NCBI GenBank assembly: GCA_934088535.1
Contig: CAKOJC010000002.1
Location: 1-60,332, forward strand
DNA from: an uncultured Bacilli bacterium
GTDB lineage: Bacteria; Bacillota_I; Bacilli_A; RF39; UBA660
Length of the DNA: 60,332 nucleotides
Direction of reading: 5' to 3'
Below, piece after piece: positions 1-8,923 of the stretch; positions within the stretch are counted from its first letter, which is position 1, and each line of letters opens with the position of its first letter. Made by a program: the position numbers and the translations under genes. Under the pieces are notes generated by a model. It saw only the letters and a list, made by a program, of their open reading frames with translations. It was not told the DNA's origin and ran no database searches.

Positions 1-1
1 T

Positions 2-73
2 AATGGTGTTTTAAAGATTAACTTCCCTAAAGAAGAACAAAAACAATCAAAGAAATTCATTGATATAAAATAA
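2..73 (+). CDS. Hsp20-like small heat-shock protein, C-terminal end (partial)
   Basis: Only the last 23 codons lie in the window; the gene starts upstream of position 1. The visible residues NGVLKINFPKEEQ match the conserved end of the alpha-crystallin domain (DGVL-x-[IV]-x-[LF]PK) of small heat-shock chaperones, followed by a short Lys-rich tail and a TAA stop. A strong terminator follows directly. The family call rests on this short stretch only. Confidence 0.6.
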   Translation, partial: NGVLKINFPKEEQKQSKKFIDIK

Positions 74-85
74 GTAATTAAAATT

Positions 86-117
86 AAAGATACTTCAAAT
101 GAAGTATCTTTTTTTGA
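86..117 (+). terminator. Intrinsic terminator after the Hsp20 gene
   Basis: An 11-bp perfect stem (86-96 with 101-111) with an AAAT loop runs into a T-run on the plus strand. It sits 13 bases after the Hsp20-like stop codon. Confidence 0.85.
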
Positions 118-131
118 TTTAAAGTTAAAAT

Positions 132-152
132 AAAAAGACCATTTGGTCTTTT
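132..152 (-). terminator. Intrinsic terminator of ychF
   Basis: On the minus strand AAGACC (150-145) and GGTCTT (140-135) form a hairpin with an AAAT loop, followed by a T-rich tract. It begins at the ychF stop codon, so it ends the par operon. Confidence 0.8.
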
Positions 153-1257
153 ATTTTGTAACATTAAATCTAAATAAGCAAATATCTCCATCTTGCATTA
201 CATATTCTTTTCCTTCTAGTCTTGCTTTACCTGCTTCTTTTACTTTTAGTTCACTTCCATAGTTTACTAAGTCATCATAGCTCATTACTTCCGCTTTTAT
301 GAATCCACGTTCAAAGTCTGTGTGAATAAGTCCTGCACATTCTGGGGCTTTCATTCCATCTTTGAATGTCCATGCTCTTACTTCATCTTTACCTACTGTA
401 AAGAATGTTTTAAGTCCAAGTAGATGATATGTGTTATGAATTAGTTGGTCTAAACCACTATTTTGAATTCCTAAGTCTCTTAAGAATTCTTGTTTAGATT
501 CTTCATCTAACTCTGAAAGTTCACTTTCTATTTTAGCACACATAAGTACTACACTCGCATTTTCTTTTGCTGCGTACTCACGTACTTTAGTTACATATTC
601 GTTTTCTTTAGAAAGCAAATCATCTTCTGATACGTTTGCTAAATAAATGAATGGTTTTTGTGTTATTAGATTGTATGTTTTAATTAGTTTGCTTTCTTTT
701 TCATCAAATGTTTCTAGTCTTAGCATTTTTCCACTGCTAAGTATTTCTTGAAGTCTTTTTAGAAGTGCTACTTCGTAAAGTGCTTCTTTATCATTTGATG
801 TTACTGCTTTCTTTTCTATTCTAGATAGTCTTCCTTCAACTATTTCAAGGTCGCTAAGAATAAGTTCATAATTTACTATTTCTATATCACGTACAGGATC
901 TATTGTTCCTTCTACATGTATAATATCTTTATTTTCAAAGCATCTAACGACTTGTACGATTGCATCTACTTCACGAATGTTTGCTAAGAATTTATTTCCT
1001 AAACCTTCTCCAGTGGATGCTCCTTTTACTAAACCAGCTATATCAATAAATTCATATTGAGTTGGTATAACTCTTTCTGGCATATACATGTCATTAAGTG
1101 TTTCTAATCTTTTATCTGGTACAGTAACTACTCCTACATTTGGATCAATTGTTGCGAATGGATAATTTGCTGCTAAAATATTTTTCTTTGTTATTGCATT
1201 AAATAATGTACTTTTTCCTACATTAGGAAGACCTATAATTCCTGCTTTAAGCGCCAT
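151..1257 (-). CDS. ychF: YchF/OLA1-family ribosome-binding ATPase
   Basis: 368 aa, the usual full length. The P-loop GLPNVGKST is at residues 9-17, the DxAG switch motif ([10 protein letters not shown]) follows, and NVSED stands at the G4 position, the NxxE variant that makes this Obg-related family prefer ATP. The C-terminal third contains the coiled coil and TGS domain, ending in the conserved [10 protein letters not shown]. YchF binds ribosomes and has a role in translation and stress adaptation. Its start overlaps the end of the upstream AbgT-like gene by 11 bases, so it is probably translationally coupled as the last gene of the par operon. Confidence 0.97.
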   Translation of the reverse strand: MALKAGIIGLPNVGKSTLFNAITKKNILAANYPFATIDPNVGVVTVPDKRLETLNDMYMPERVIPTQYEFIDIAGLVKGASTGEGLGNKFLANIREVDAIVQVVRCFENKDIIHVEGTIDPVRDIEIVNYELILSDLEIVEGRLSRIEKKAVTSNDKEALYEVALLKRLQEILSSGKMLRLETFDEKESKLIKTYNLITQKPFIYLANVSEDDLLSKENEYVTKVREYAAKENASVVLMCAKIESELSELDEESKQEFLRDLGIQNSGLDQLIHNTYHLLGLKTFFTVGKDEVRAWTFKDGMKAPECAGLIHTDFERGFIKAEVMSYDDLVNYGSELKVKEAGKARLEGKEYVMQDGDICLFRFNVTK

Positions 1258-2779
1258 ATGTTACCCCCGGTAAAGTGCCAATTCCTATTGGTAGGCCAGT
1301 TAAGTACCAAGCTACTAATACTACTGCCCAAATAAGAGTTATATATACTGCGTATGGTACCATGTACTTTGCACTTCCAAATAGTGTAATTGTTTCATCA
1401 CTTTTATTATATTTTTCTAAGAATGCTATATATATTACATAGTATAGGAATAATGGCGTTAAACCTTTAGTTACAGAATCTGCTGCTGAAAATATTACTT
1501 GAGCAAATTCTGGGCTTATACTTTCTGCCATTAATACAGTTACTACATTTCCTGATAGCATACTCCATTTTACTGTAGAACTTGGACAGAATATATTAAC
1601 GATTGCAACTAATGCAAATACTGTTAATATTAATCCTATTCCTGAAAATTTAAGACCGCCTATTATTTTAGAAGTCCATGCAACTAATACCATGCCTATT
1701 CCACTTTCATCATAAATATTAATAAATAATGATGCAAAGAATAACAATACTAGTATGCTTCCTATACCATCTAATGAGTATCCTAAACTTTCTGCTATAT
1801 CATTGTTATTTTTAATTGTTTTTGTCATAAATCCATATCCAAGTCCTATTATTACAAATAATAATGTTACTATGAATATAAATCCTTTATTAAACATAGA
1901 ATTTGCTCCAAAAAGCATATCTATGTATTTTGTACTGCTTGAATCTAGTAATAATCCTGATAAAGGAAGTCCTGGTATTATCATATATATTACTATTAAT
2001 GTATATATAAATCCGACTCCTAAACCTATAATTAATCCTCTTAATTCTTTATTTGTAATTTTAACTTCTTCGTCTTCTGCATCTACTCTTGGTAATTTTG
2101 GCATTATTTTCTTTTCAGTTATATGGGTAAATACAATTGATGTAATAATTAGAACTGCTATCATTATAAACAATGCAAAGAATACTCCTATTTTATATTT
2201 TGGATCTGTTATGTATGCAGCATTTAATGTCATGCTAAGTAACGTACTATCATTAGCTGACATAAATACATTTATACCATATCCAAATGAAAGTGATGCG
2301 AATGATGCGATTATTCCTCCAAGTGGGTTCCTTCGTCCATATTTAAATAGTAATGCTCCTATTGGTAACATAACTACAAAACCAACTTTACCTAATAATG
2401 AGAATAATAAACTTAAAAATACTAATATAAATGTTATTGTATATCTCTTGGAATTTCTAGTTAGTATTGTGAAGAATGTCTTCATAAATCCTGTTTTTTC
2501 TAGAACTCCTATTCCTATAAGAACTATTATAAGTGCACCTAGTGGTTCGAAATTAACAAATCCACTAACTGCTGTTGTAACTATATGTTTTATACCTTTA
2601 GTACTAAATAAGTTTTTAACTTCAACTACATTGTTAATAAGTTCACTTGATGCTCTATTAACTGTAGTGTATTCACCTTGAACATTAATAAGATGTAAGA
2701 ATCCACTCAATAGAATAGTTACTGAGATTAAAATTATAAAGGTCATTATAGGACTTAATTTTAATTTCTTTTTAAACAT
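1247..2779 (-). CDS. AbgT-family transporter
   Basis: 510 aa with about a dozen hydrophobic segments, a central acidic cytoplasmic loop (PRVDAEDEEVK) and the family-like motifs GIGVLEKTGFM near residue 90 and FCPSSTVKWSML near residue 400. AbgT transporters move p-aminobenzoyl-glutamate or export antifolates, driven by ion gradients. The substrate cannot be read from sequence. The gene lies between DUF951 and ychF, touching the former and overlapping the latter, which is an unusual insertion into an otherwise conserved par-ychF neighbourhood. A 308-aa open frame on the opposite strand is a shadow of this gene. Confidence 0.85.
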   Translation of the reverse strand: MFKKKLKLSPIMTFIILISVTILLSGFLHLINVQGEYTTVNRASSELINNVVEVKNLFSTKGIKHIVTTAVSGFVNFEPLGALIIVLIGIGVLEKTGFMKTFFTILTRNSKRYTITFILVFLSLLFSLLGKVGFVVMLPIGALLFKYGRRNPLGGIIASFASLSFGYGINVFMSANDSTLLSMTLNAAYITDPKYKIGVFFALFIMIAVLIITSIVFTHITEKKIMPKLPRVDAEDEEVKITNKELRGLIIGLGVGFIYTLIVIYMIIPGLPLSGLLLDSSSTKYIDMLFGANSMFNKGFIFIVTLLFVIIGLGYGFMTKTIKNNNDIAESLGYSLDGIGSILVLLFFASLFINIYDESGIGMVLVAWTSKIIGGLKFSGIGLILTVFALVAIVNIFCPSSTVKWSMLSGNVVTVLMAESISPEFAQVIFSAADSVTKGLTPLFLYYVIYIAFLEKYNKSDETITLFGSAKYMVPYAVYITLIWAVVLVAWYLTGLPIGIGTLPGVTYGA

Positions 2780-2964
2780 TAAATTTCCTCAACTTTCTTT
2801 AGTTTTTTTTCAAATTCAATTCTATCCATCATTATACTTCTACCACATTTAATACATTTTATTTTTATGTCTACTCCTACTCTTGTAACTTCCCATAGGT
2901 TAGTTCCACAAGGATGTGGTTTTTTCATAATGACTTTGCTTCCTATTTTATACTCTTTATTCAT
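2779..2964 (-). CDS. DUF951 family small protein (YyzM-like)
   Basis: 61 aa from the ATG at 2964; an upstream in-frame TTG at 2973 lacks a better ribosome site, and family members usually start just before a KxGD/KIGS stretch. It shows the DUF951 hallmark KKPHPCGTN followed by IKCIKCGRSI with a CxxCG pair, suggesting metal or nucleic-acid binding. Its role is unknown, but in many Bacillota it sits beside parB and ychF, as here. It overlaps neither the parB stop nor the AbgT start by more than one base. Confidence 0.9.
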   Translation of the reverse strand: MNKEYKIGSKVIMKKPHPCGTNLWEVTRVGVDIKIKCIKCGRSIMMDRIEFEKKLKKVEEI

Positions 2965-2965
2965 T

Positions 2966-3859
2966 TTAATCAACTTTCACTTCTATATTTAATATTTCAA
3001 GAACTCTTTCTAAGTCTTTGTCACTATTAAATGGAATGATTATTTTTTTGTTTTTAATTTTAACTCTACTACCAATAGCATCTCTCATTGCTTCTTCAAC
3101 ATATCCATAAGTATTTACTGGTTGAATTTTAACTATTTCATTTTTTCTTTTATAATTTGGATTTTGAGCTAATGCTTCTAATGCACGTACTGATAAGTGT
3201 TCTAATTTTACTTTTTCAGCTAATTCTAATATTAATTCTTCGTTTTCAAGTTTACTTAATACTTTTGCATGTCCCATTGATATTAATCCATGTAATATAT
3301 CATTTTTAACTGATTCTGGTAAATTTAAAAGTCCTAACATGTTTGTTATATAACTTCTACTTTTGCCTATTTTATTAGCTAATTGTTCTTGAGTTATATT
3401 TAATGCTTTTATAAGATTAGCATATGCTTCTGCTTCTTCTATTGCTGATAAGTCTTCACGTTGTATATTTTCAAGAAGTGCTATTTGCATCATTTCTTCA
3501 TCAGTAAAGTCTTTTATAATAGCTGGTATTTTTTCTACTCCAACTAATTCACATGCTTTCTTTCTTCTTTCACCAGCAACTATTTCATAACCTTTTATAG
3601 TCTTTTTAACTATAATTGGTTCTAAAACTCCAAACTCTTTAATTGAGTTTGCTAGTTCTACTAATTTTTCTTGTTCAAATGTTTTTCTTGGTTGATATGG
3701 ATTACTTCTAAGTTCACTTACGTTTAATTCAACAATATCTTCTTTTGGAGTATTTTCTACTATTTCTTCAATTGGATCAATTGGATTTACATATAGTGAC
3801 TCATTACTAAATAATTGTTCTAAACCTCTTCCTAGTGCTTTTCTCTTATTTGTTTCCAT
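2966..3859 (-). CDS. parB: Chromosome partitioning protein ParB (Spo0J)
   Basis: 297 aa from the ATG at 3859; a TTG nine bases upstream is too close to the GAGGTG ribosome site. The N-terminus has the KALGRGL motif that stimulates ParA. The CTPase patch follows (VAGERRKKACE, ENIQREDLSAIEEAEAY), then the helix-turn-helix (ANKIGKSRSYITNMLGLL) that reads parS, and a C-terminal dimerization region. It acts with ParA in chromosome segregation and loads SMC at parS. It overlaps the 3' end of parA by 14 bases. I did not notice a parS sequence near the locus. Confidence 0.96.
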   Translation of the reverse strand: METNKRKALGRGLEQLFSNESLYVNPIDPIEEIVENTPKEDIVELNVSELRSNPYQPRKTFEQEKLVELANSIKEFGVLEPIIVKKTIKGYEIVAGERRKKACELVGVEKIPAIIKDFTDEEMMQIALLENIQREDLSAIEEAEAYANLIKALNITQEQLANKIGKSRSYITNMLGLLNLPESVKNDILHGLISMGHAKVLSKLENEELILELAEKVKLEHLSVRALEALAQNPNYKRKNEIVKIQPVNTYGYVEEAMRDAIGSRVKIKNKKIIIPFNSDKDLERVLEILNIEVKVD

Positions 3860-4634
3860 TTCTTTCAATCACCTCTTTGGCTAAATTTAAATATGCTAGG
3901 GCACCTTTACTTTTTGGATCATACTCTAATATTGGTTTTCCATGTGATGGTGCTTCTACTAGTTTTACAAGTCTTGGAATGATTGTACTAAATACTTTTT
4001 CATTAAAGAATTTACGTACATCTTCTACTACTTCTAGACCTAACAATGTTCTTCCATCTAGCATTGTTAACAAAACTCCCTCTATATCTAATTTAGAGTT
4101 AACTTTTTGTTGTATTCTAATGACTGTATGTAATAGTTGATTAACTCCTTCTAATGAGTAATATTCACATTGAATTGGTATTAATACTGAATCTGATGCA
4201 GCTAGTGCATTAGTAGTTAATATACCTAAGTTAGGTGGACAATCTATAATTATATAATCATATCTATCTCTAATAGTATCTAATTGTTTTTTTAATTGTT
4301 CTGTGATTATAAATTCTTTATCTTGTACACTTATTTGAATTAATTCTATATCTACACCTGCTAAATCTATTAATGCAGGAATAATACTTAAATTTTTATA
4401 TGGTGTTTTTATGATTGTTTCTTTAATATCACATTCACCCATTATAACATTATATATACTTTTTTTAATTTTACCTCTATTTATCCCAAGTCCAGTTGTG
4501 CTGTTGCTTTGTGGATCTAAGTCAATTAGTAAAACTTTTTTACCTAAATGCCCTAGGGAACTAGATAAATTGATACTTGTTGTTGTCTTGCCTACTCCAC
4601 CTTTTTGATTTACTAATGATATTATTTTTCCCAC
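3846..4634 (-). CDS. parA: Chromosome partitioning ATPase ParA (Soj)
   Basis: 262 aa. The deviant Walker A motif KGGVGKTT is at residues 11-18, with IIDCPPNLG (Walker B region) and PIQCEYYSLEGVNQL typical of Soj. The gene starts with GTG at 4634, placed seven to nine bases after the ribosome site GAGAGGT; no ATG gives a complete Walker domain. It is the first gene of a minus-strand operon, followed by parB, DUF951, an AbgT transporter and ychF. Confidence 0.96.
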   Translation of the reverse strand: MGKIISLVNQKGGVGKTTTSINLSSSLGHLGKKVLLIDLDPQSNSTTGLGINRGKIKKSIYNVIMGECDIKETIIKTPYKNLSIIPALIDLAGVDIELIQISVQDKEFIITEQLKKQLDTIRDRYDYIIIDCPPNLGILTTNALAASDSVLIPIQCEYYSLEGVNQLLHTVIRIQQKVNSKLDIEGVLLTMLDGRTLLGLEVVEDVRKFFNEKVFSTIIPRLVKLVEAPSHGKPILEYDPKSKGALAYLNLAKEVIERNGNK

Positions 4635-4707
4635 GATAGTTACCTCTCTTATCTATGTAATATTTTAACATATATTAAAATCATTTAAAAGAATAAAAGT
4701 TTAAATA

Positions 4708-4742
4708 ATTAAAAAACTATGAATTACGGTTTCATAGTTTTA
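4708..4742 (-). terminator. Terminator after the metallopeptidase gene
   Basis: Minus strand: AAAACTATGAA and TTCATAGTTTT pair around a short loop and run into T-rich sequence. The stop codon at 4724 lies within the loop region, so the hairpin ends the 9.8-4.7 kb operon. It lies in the gap upstream of parA. Confidence 0.7.
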
Positions 4743-5671
4743 CTTCTTACTTCGCTTTTTACTACTATGAGTGCTTTTGCAAATTCTTCTTCATTTGGTA
4801 TCTTTGGTAAAATATAATTTATTGAAGTAAAATAAGCATGTTTATTTAAACTATTTGACATATCTTCTATGTTCTTAGGAGTTACTATTCCTCTTTGTAC
4901 ATTATAGTATGTATATAATGCGAGTGCTTCTCCTATAAAATATTTAAATCTTGTTTCAATTTCATGGAATATCCTTCTTGTATATTTTGGCTTTTCTTTG
5001 AATTCGCTTGCATTAATTTTTGTTGAGTCAAATCTTTTAATAACATCTGTAATTTCTTTCAATGCAGCAGCACTATAATAAAATCTTCTTAGATAATATT
5101 TTAAAAATTCATTTGCATCATCTTTTAAAATAAGATTGTCTTTCATATATCTATATAGTAATAGCTCATACATTCTAGAAACTCCTTCTGATAGGAGTGC
5201 TCTATCTAATGATTCGTATTTTTCATTAGAGTTTTGTGAATGTATAAATTCATGTATTAGAATAAATGAGTCTAAAGTGGTTCCTTCAAGTGGTATATTT
5301 ATATTTTTGTGTCCATTATCATTCGAATCATGAAATGCATATTCTACATATTCTTCTACACTTTCTTCATCTTCTAAATAATACAAATTTATTGTTCCAT
5401 CATTTAAAAATTTTTTGAAATTATTTCCATACTCATCACTAACTGAATCTAAAAATTCTCTTGTTAATTCAATCGTACCTTTTATACTATTTTTTGTATA
5501 ACTTCCATTTGGAACAAGTTCTTTGGAATGGTCTAGTCCTTCCATCGTTGCTTTTATAAGCATATCTAAGTAATTCAAATGATCTTCTAACATTTGTAAT
5601 AGTATAGAATCATGAGCAAAAACTTTTAAATTATAGTATCCTTCTTCTGTGAATTCTGTTTTATTTTCCAT
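4724..5671 (-). CDS. Putative zinc metallopeptidase, unknown family
   Basis: 315 aa, no signal peptide. The HEFIH at residues 140-144 fits the HExxH zinc motif, and a Glu at residue 162 within LLSEGVSRMYE could be the third ligand, as in gluzincins. The rest is mostly alpha-helical and not recognised. It sits one base after the FAD dehydrogenase gene, at the end of the acyl-ligase operon, and is followed by a terminator. The hydrolase activity is inferred from the motif only; another HExxH-type protein of similar style lies at 29896-31521. Confidence 0.6.
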   Translation of the reverse strand: MENKTEFTEEGYYNLKVFAHDSILLQMLEDHLNYLDMLIKATMEGLDHSKELVPNGSYTKNSIKGTIELTREFLDSVSDEYGNNFKKFLNDGTINLYYLEDEESVEEYVEYAFHDSNDNGHKNINIPLEGTTLDSFILIHEFIHSQNSNEKYESLDRALLSEGVSRMYELLLYRYMKDNLILKDDANEFLKYYLRRFYYSAAALKEITDVIKRFDSTKINASEFKEKPKYTRRIFHEIETRFKYFIGEALALYTYYNVQRGIVTPKNIEDMSNSLNKHAYFTSINYILPKIPNEEEFAKALIVVKSEVRSKTMKP

Positions 5672-5672
5672 A

Positions 5673-7061
5673 TTATTTTTTCTCTATTATATCTCTTGCT
5701 GCGACTAAACCTGTTGCTGCTGCAGTTACTATATTTCCTGCTTTTCCTGCACCGTCTCCTACAAAATATATATTATATTTTTCTAATTTGAATTTATTGT
5801 TAGTATCTATTTCATTACTAAAAAATTTTATTTCTGGTCCATAAAGTAATGTTTCATCATTGTTAACACCTGGTATTATTTTATCTAATTTTTCTAGTCC
5901 TTCTAAAATATTTGTTATTATTCTATGAGGTAGTACTAGTGATAAATCTCCAGCTACGCAGTCTTTAAGAGTTGGTTCAATAAATCCTTTATTTATTCTT
6001 TTCCATTCACTACGTCTTCCTCTTTTTAAATCGCGAAGTGACTGAATAATTGGTTTTCCGTCTCCTAAAGTGTTAGCAATTCTAGCAATACTTTCTCCAT
6101 ATAATCTAGTATTTGTTACTGGTTCAGTAAGTCCAACTTTACTAATAAATGCAAAATTTGAATTATTTGATTTAATATCTTTTAGTGAGTGACCATTTAC
6201 ACATATAAATCCATAGTAATTTTCTTTAGCTACGAATCCACCTGGATTAGTACAGAATGTTCTTATTTCATCAGTGTATGTATCGGTTTTAATGAATATT
6301 GTTGGATCATATATAACATTTGTTATGTCCTCTAAAATTTCTTTTCTAACTTCTACTCTTACACCTATTTCTATACTTTGACTAGTATATGGTATTTTAT
6401 ATTTATCGGCTAATTCTTGTACCCATTTAGCTCCTGTTCTTCCTGGAGCTACTACTACATTCTTTGCTGTAATACTATGTTCACTATTTATGACTAGTTC
6501 ATGTTCATCTTCTTTTTTGCTGATTATGTCTTCAACATTAGAGTTTTCATAAATATCTACTCCTTTGTTTTCTAAATAGTCAGTAAAATCTTTTATATAT
6601 CCTGGAAGTTTATCACTTCCTAAATGTTTTTGCTTTATAACTAGAAGTCTTGCTCCTGCTTTAGCAACTTCTTTTTTTATTTGGTTTGCTTCGTCCATAT
6701 TAGAAGGATAAACATCACTATCCATTTTGAATTTAGTGAATATCTCTTCTGTATCATCTATAATTTGATATGCTTCTGATTGTGACATGTACTTAAATAA
6801 ATCACTTTTACCTAATTTTGGTATAAAGTTTAGTTTTCCATCTGAGAATGTTCCCGCACCACCATATCCTGATAAGATTTGGCATACTTTACAGTTAACA
6901 CATTTTCCACCATTGACTTTCATTGGGCACATTCTTGTTTCTGCTCTATGTCCTTTGTCTATAAGTGCTACTTTTAGTTTTGGATTTTTTTCTTTAAGTT
7001 CATAGGCACAGAATAATCCAGCAGGTCCTGCTCCTATAATTGCCACATCATACTTTTTCAT
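5673..7061 (-). CDS. NAD(P)/FAD-dependent dehydrogenase (COG2509-like)
   Basis: 462 aa. The N-terminal dinucleotide fold is clear (VAIIGAGPAGLFCAYEL, residues 6-22). A Cys-rich patch with CPMK..CVNCKVC and GGAGTFSDGKLN follows, typical of the group often annotated uncharacterised FAD-dependent dehydrogenase. The C-terminus has the second FAD motif (YFVGDGAGKAGNIVTAAATG). The substrate is unknown. It lies two bases downstream of the acyl-adenylate ligase and one base upstream of the metallopeptidase, so the four genes are probably co-transcribed. Confidence 0.85.
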   Translation of the reverse strand: MKKYDVAIIGAGPAGLFCAYELKEKNPKLKVALIDKGHRAETRMCPMKVNGGKCVNCKVCQILSGYGGAGTFSDGKLNFIPKLGKSDLFKYMSQSEAYQIIDDTEEIFTKFKMDSDVYPSNMDEANQIKKEVAKAGARLLVIKQKHLGSDKLPGYIKDFTDYLENKGVDIYENSNVEDIISKKEDEHELVINSEHSITAKNVVVAPGRTGAKWVQELADKYKIPYTSQSIEIGVRVEVRKEILEDITNVIYDPTIFIKTDTYTDEIRTFCTNPGGFVAKENYYGFICVNGHSLKDIKSNNSNFAFISKVGLTEPVTNTRLYGESIARIANTLGDGKPIIQSLRDLKRGRRSEWKRINKGFIEPTLKDCVAGDLSLVLPHRIITNILEGLEKLDKIIPGVNNDETLLYGPEIKFFSNEIDTNNKFKLEKYNIYFVGDGAGKAGNIVTAAATGLVAARDIIEKK

Positions 7062-7063
7062 AT

Positions 7064-8923
7064 CTACTTCTCCTTATTCATTTCTTCTTTTTCAAGTTCT
7101 CTATAAGCTACTTTACCAACTGCTGTTTTAGGAAGTGATTCTCTAAATTCATATTCTGCTGGTAAACTATATATAGCTAAGTTCTTTTCACAATGTTTTC
7201 TAATATCTTTTTCAAGATCTTTGCTTGGAGTGTATCCTTCTTTTAACACTATAAATGCTTTTGCTACTTGTACTTTTCTTGGATGTGGTATTCCAATTAC
7301 AGTACTTGTGAATACTGCTGGATGTTGATTTAGTATTGTTTCTATGTGAGATGGATATAAATTATATCCATTTGAAATTATTATTCTTTTAACTCTTTGT
7401 TTAAAATATACAAATCCATCTTTATCCATGCATCCAACATCACCTGTATGTAACCAAGTTCTTCCATCTTTATGTACTTGAAGTGTTTGAATTGTTTCTT
7501 CTAAGTTATTTAAGTATCCCATCATAACAGTTGGCCCACTTATACATATTTCTCCATCTTCTCCATATGGTACTGTATCGTGTGTACCTATTTTTACTAT
7601 TTTGAAGTATGTATCTGGAAATGGTATGCCTATTGAACCTTCTCTATATTCACCTGTTGGTGTTGCACATATAGCTGCACTTGCTTCTGTAAGACCATAT
7701 CCTACTCTTACTTCTGCTGTACTTCCATGTTCTTTGAAGTATTGATCTACTTTTTCTTTTAAATCTCTTGACATGAAGTCTCCACCACTTATGGCACATT
7801 TAAGATGTGATAAATCATGTTTGCCTAGTTTCATTTTAGTCATGCTTTCATAAAGAGATGGTACTGCACAAACAATTGATATTTCATGTTTATGAAGTAA
7901 ATGAGCAAATTCTTTAGGTGAGAAGTTTGGTATTAATACTACTCTCATACCACAACATAGTGTTGTATGAATACAAACTCCTAAACCAAAACCATGAAAT
8001 ATAGGTAAAATTGCCAAAATAGATTCTTTATTACCTGATTGTTCTATCATCTTATGACTAGTAAGTGCTAAAGCATTAAAGTTAAGATTAGATAGAAGTA
8101 TTCCTTTAGGTTTACCACTTGTTCCACCACTATAAAGTATTACTGCTGGATCATTTGGTCCTTTAAGGCAAGCTATTTCTCCTTCATAATCATATCCATA
8201 ATTAATAAATTCTTTCCATGTCATGATATCATCAGAAAGTTCTATTTTAGGTACAGAACCTCTACTTTTAAATTTATATAAGAATTTCTTTATATTTTTT
8301 AAACTTTCGCCTACTGAAGCAACAACTATTTTATTTACTTTAGTATTATCTACTATATTATGTATTTTTTCATATATTAAATCTAATGTTAAAAGGAAAG
8401 TTGCACCTGATGTATTTAAATAATCTTGTATTTCATTTTCTGCTGACATTGGGTGTATTAAAGCAACTACTGCTCCAACCATATTTGCAGCATAAAACAT
8501 CATTACAGCTTGAGGTGTATTTGGCATAAATATTGCTATTTTATCTCCTTCTTTTACTCCTTCAGCTCTTAATGATTTTGCTGTGTCTCTTATCATCTCA
8601 TAGAATCCTCTATAAGTATAAGTTCTTCCATAATATTCAATAGCGGTGTCTTCTGGATATCTTGCTACTGCTTCAAGTAAATATCCTACCATTGTACCAT
8701 TAGGATACTTTAAATGTTCTTCTACACCATTAGTATAGTATTTTGTCCATGGTGTTAAAACTATATTCTTACGTATAGCCCTATCATATTCTTTTTGTTC
8801 TTTTTTTATCTTTTTAGCTTCGTCCTTTAAAATACGAAGTTTTTCTTTTTGAACTTTACGTTCTTCTTTCTTATTTATTCTTTCTTGTTTTTTATCTATT
8901 ATTTTTTCTTCACTATTCTTCAT
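7064..8923 (-). CDS. AMP-dependent acyl ligase (long-chain acyl-CoA synthetase-like)
   Basis: 619 aa. Residues 1-55 form a highly charged Lys/Glu helix not normally present in the family. The adenylation core follows with the P-loop LYSGGTSGKPKG, the acyl/AMP motif YGLTEASAA, LHTGDVGCMDKDG and the hinge KRIIISNGYNLYP; the C-terminal catalytic Lys lies in PKTAVGKVAYRE. The enzyme should activate a carboxylic acid, probably a fatty acid, as acyl-AMP. Whether the acceptor is CoA or a carrier protein is not visible. It overlaps the upstream acyltransferase gene by 11 bases, which suggests that the two work as a pair. Confidence 0.88.
   Translation of the reverse strand: MKNSEEKIIDKKQERINKKEERKVQKEKLRILKDEAKKIKKEQKEYDRAIRKNIVLTPWTKYYTNGVEEHLKYPNGTMVGYLLEAVARYPEDTAIEYYGRTYTYRGFYEMIRDTAKSLRAEGVKEGDKIAIFMPNTPQAVMMFYAANMVGAVVALIHPMSAENEIQDYLNTSGATFLLTLDLIYEKIHNIVDNTKVNKIVVASVGESLKNIKKFLYKFKSRGSVPKIELSDDIMTWKEFINYGYDYEGEIACLKGPNDPAVILYSGGTSGKPKGILLSNLNFNALALTSHKMIEQSGNKESILAILPIFHGFGLGVCIHTTLCCGMRVVLIPNFSPKEFAHLLHKHEISIVCAVPSLYESMTKMKLGKHDLSHLKCAISGGDFMSRDLKEKVDQYFKEHGSTAEVRVGYGLTEASAAICATPTGEYREGSIGIPFPDTYFKIVKIGTHDTVPYGEDGEICISGPTVMMGYLNNLEETIQTLQVHKDGRTWLHTGDVGCMDKDGFVYFKQRVKRIIISNGYNLYPSHIETILNQHPAVFTSTVIGIPHPRKVQVAKAFIVLKEGYTPSKDLEKDIRKHCEKNLAIYSLPAEYEFRESLPKTAVGKVAYRELEKEEMNKEK

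Noticed and set aside
1755..2681. A 308-codon open frame on the plus strand
   Set aside because: It lies wholly opposite the AbgT-family gene, which has clear membrane segments and operon overlaps; the plus-strand translation is low-complexity and lacks a ribosome site.
2966..4723. A parS site next to parAB
   Set aside because: I looked for the TGTTTCACGTGAAACA-type palindrome near the operon and did not see one; a full scan of the window was not done by computer.
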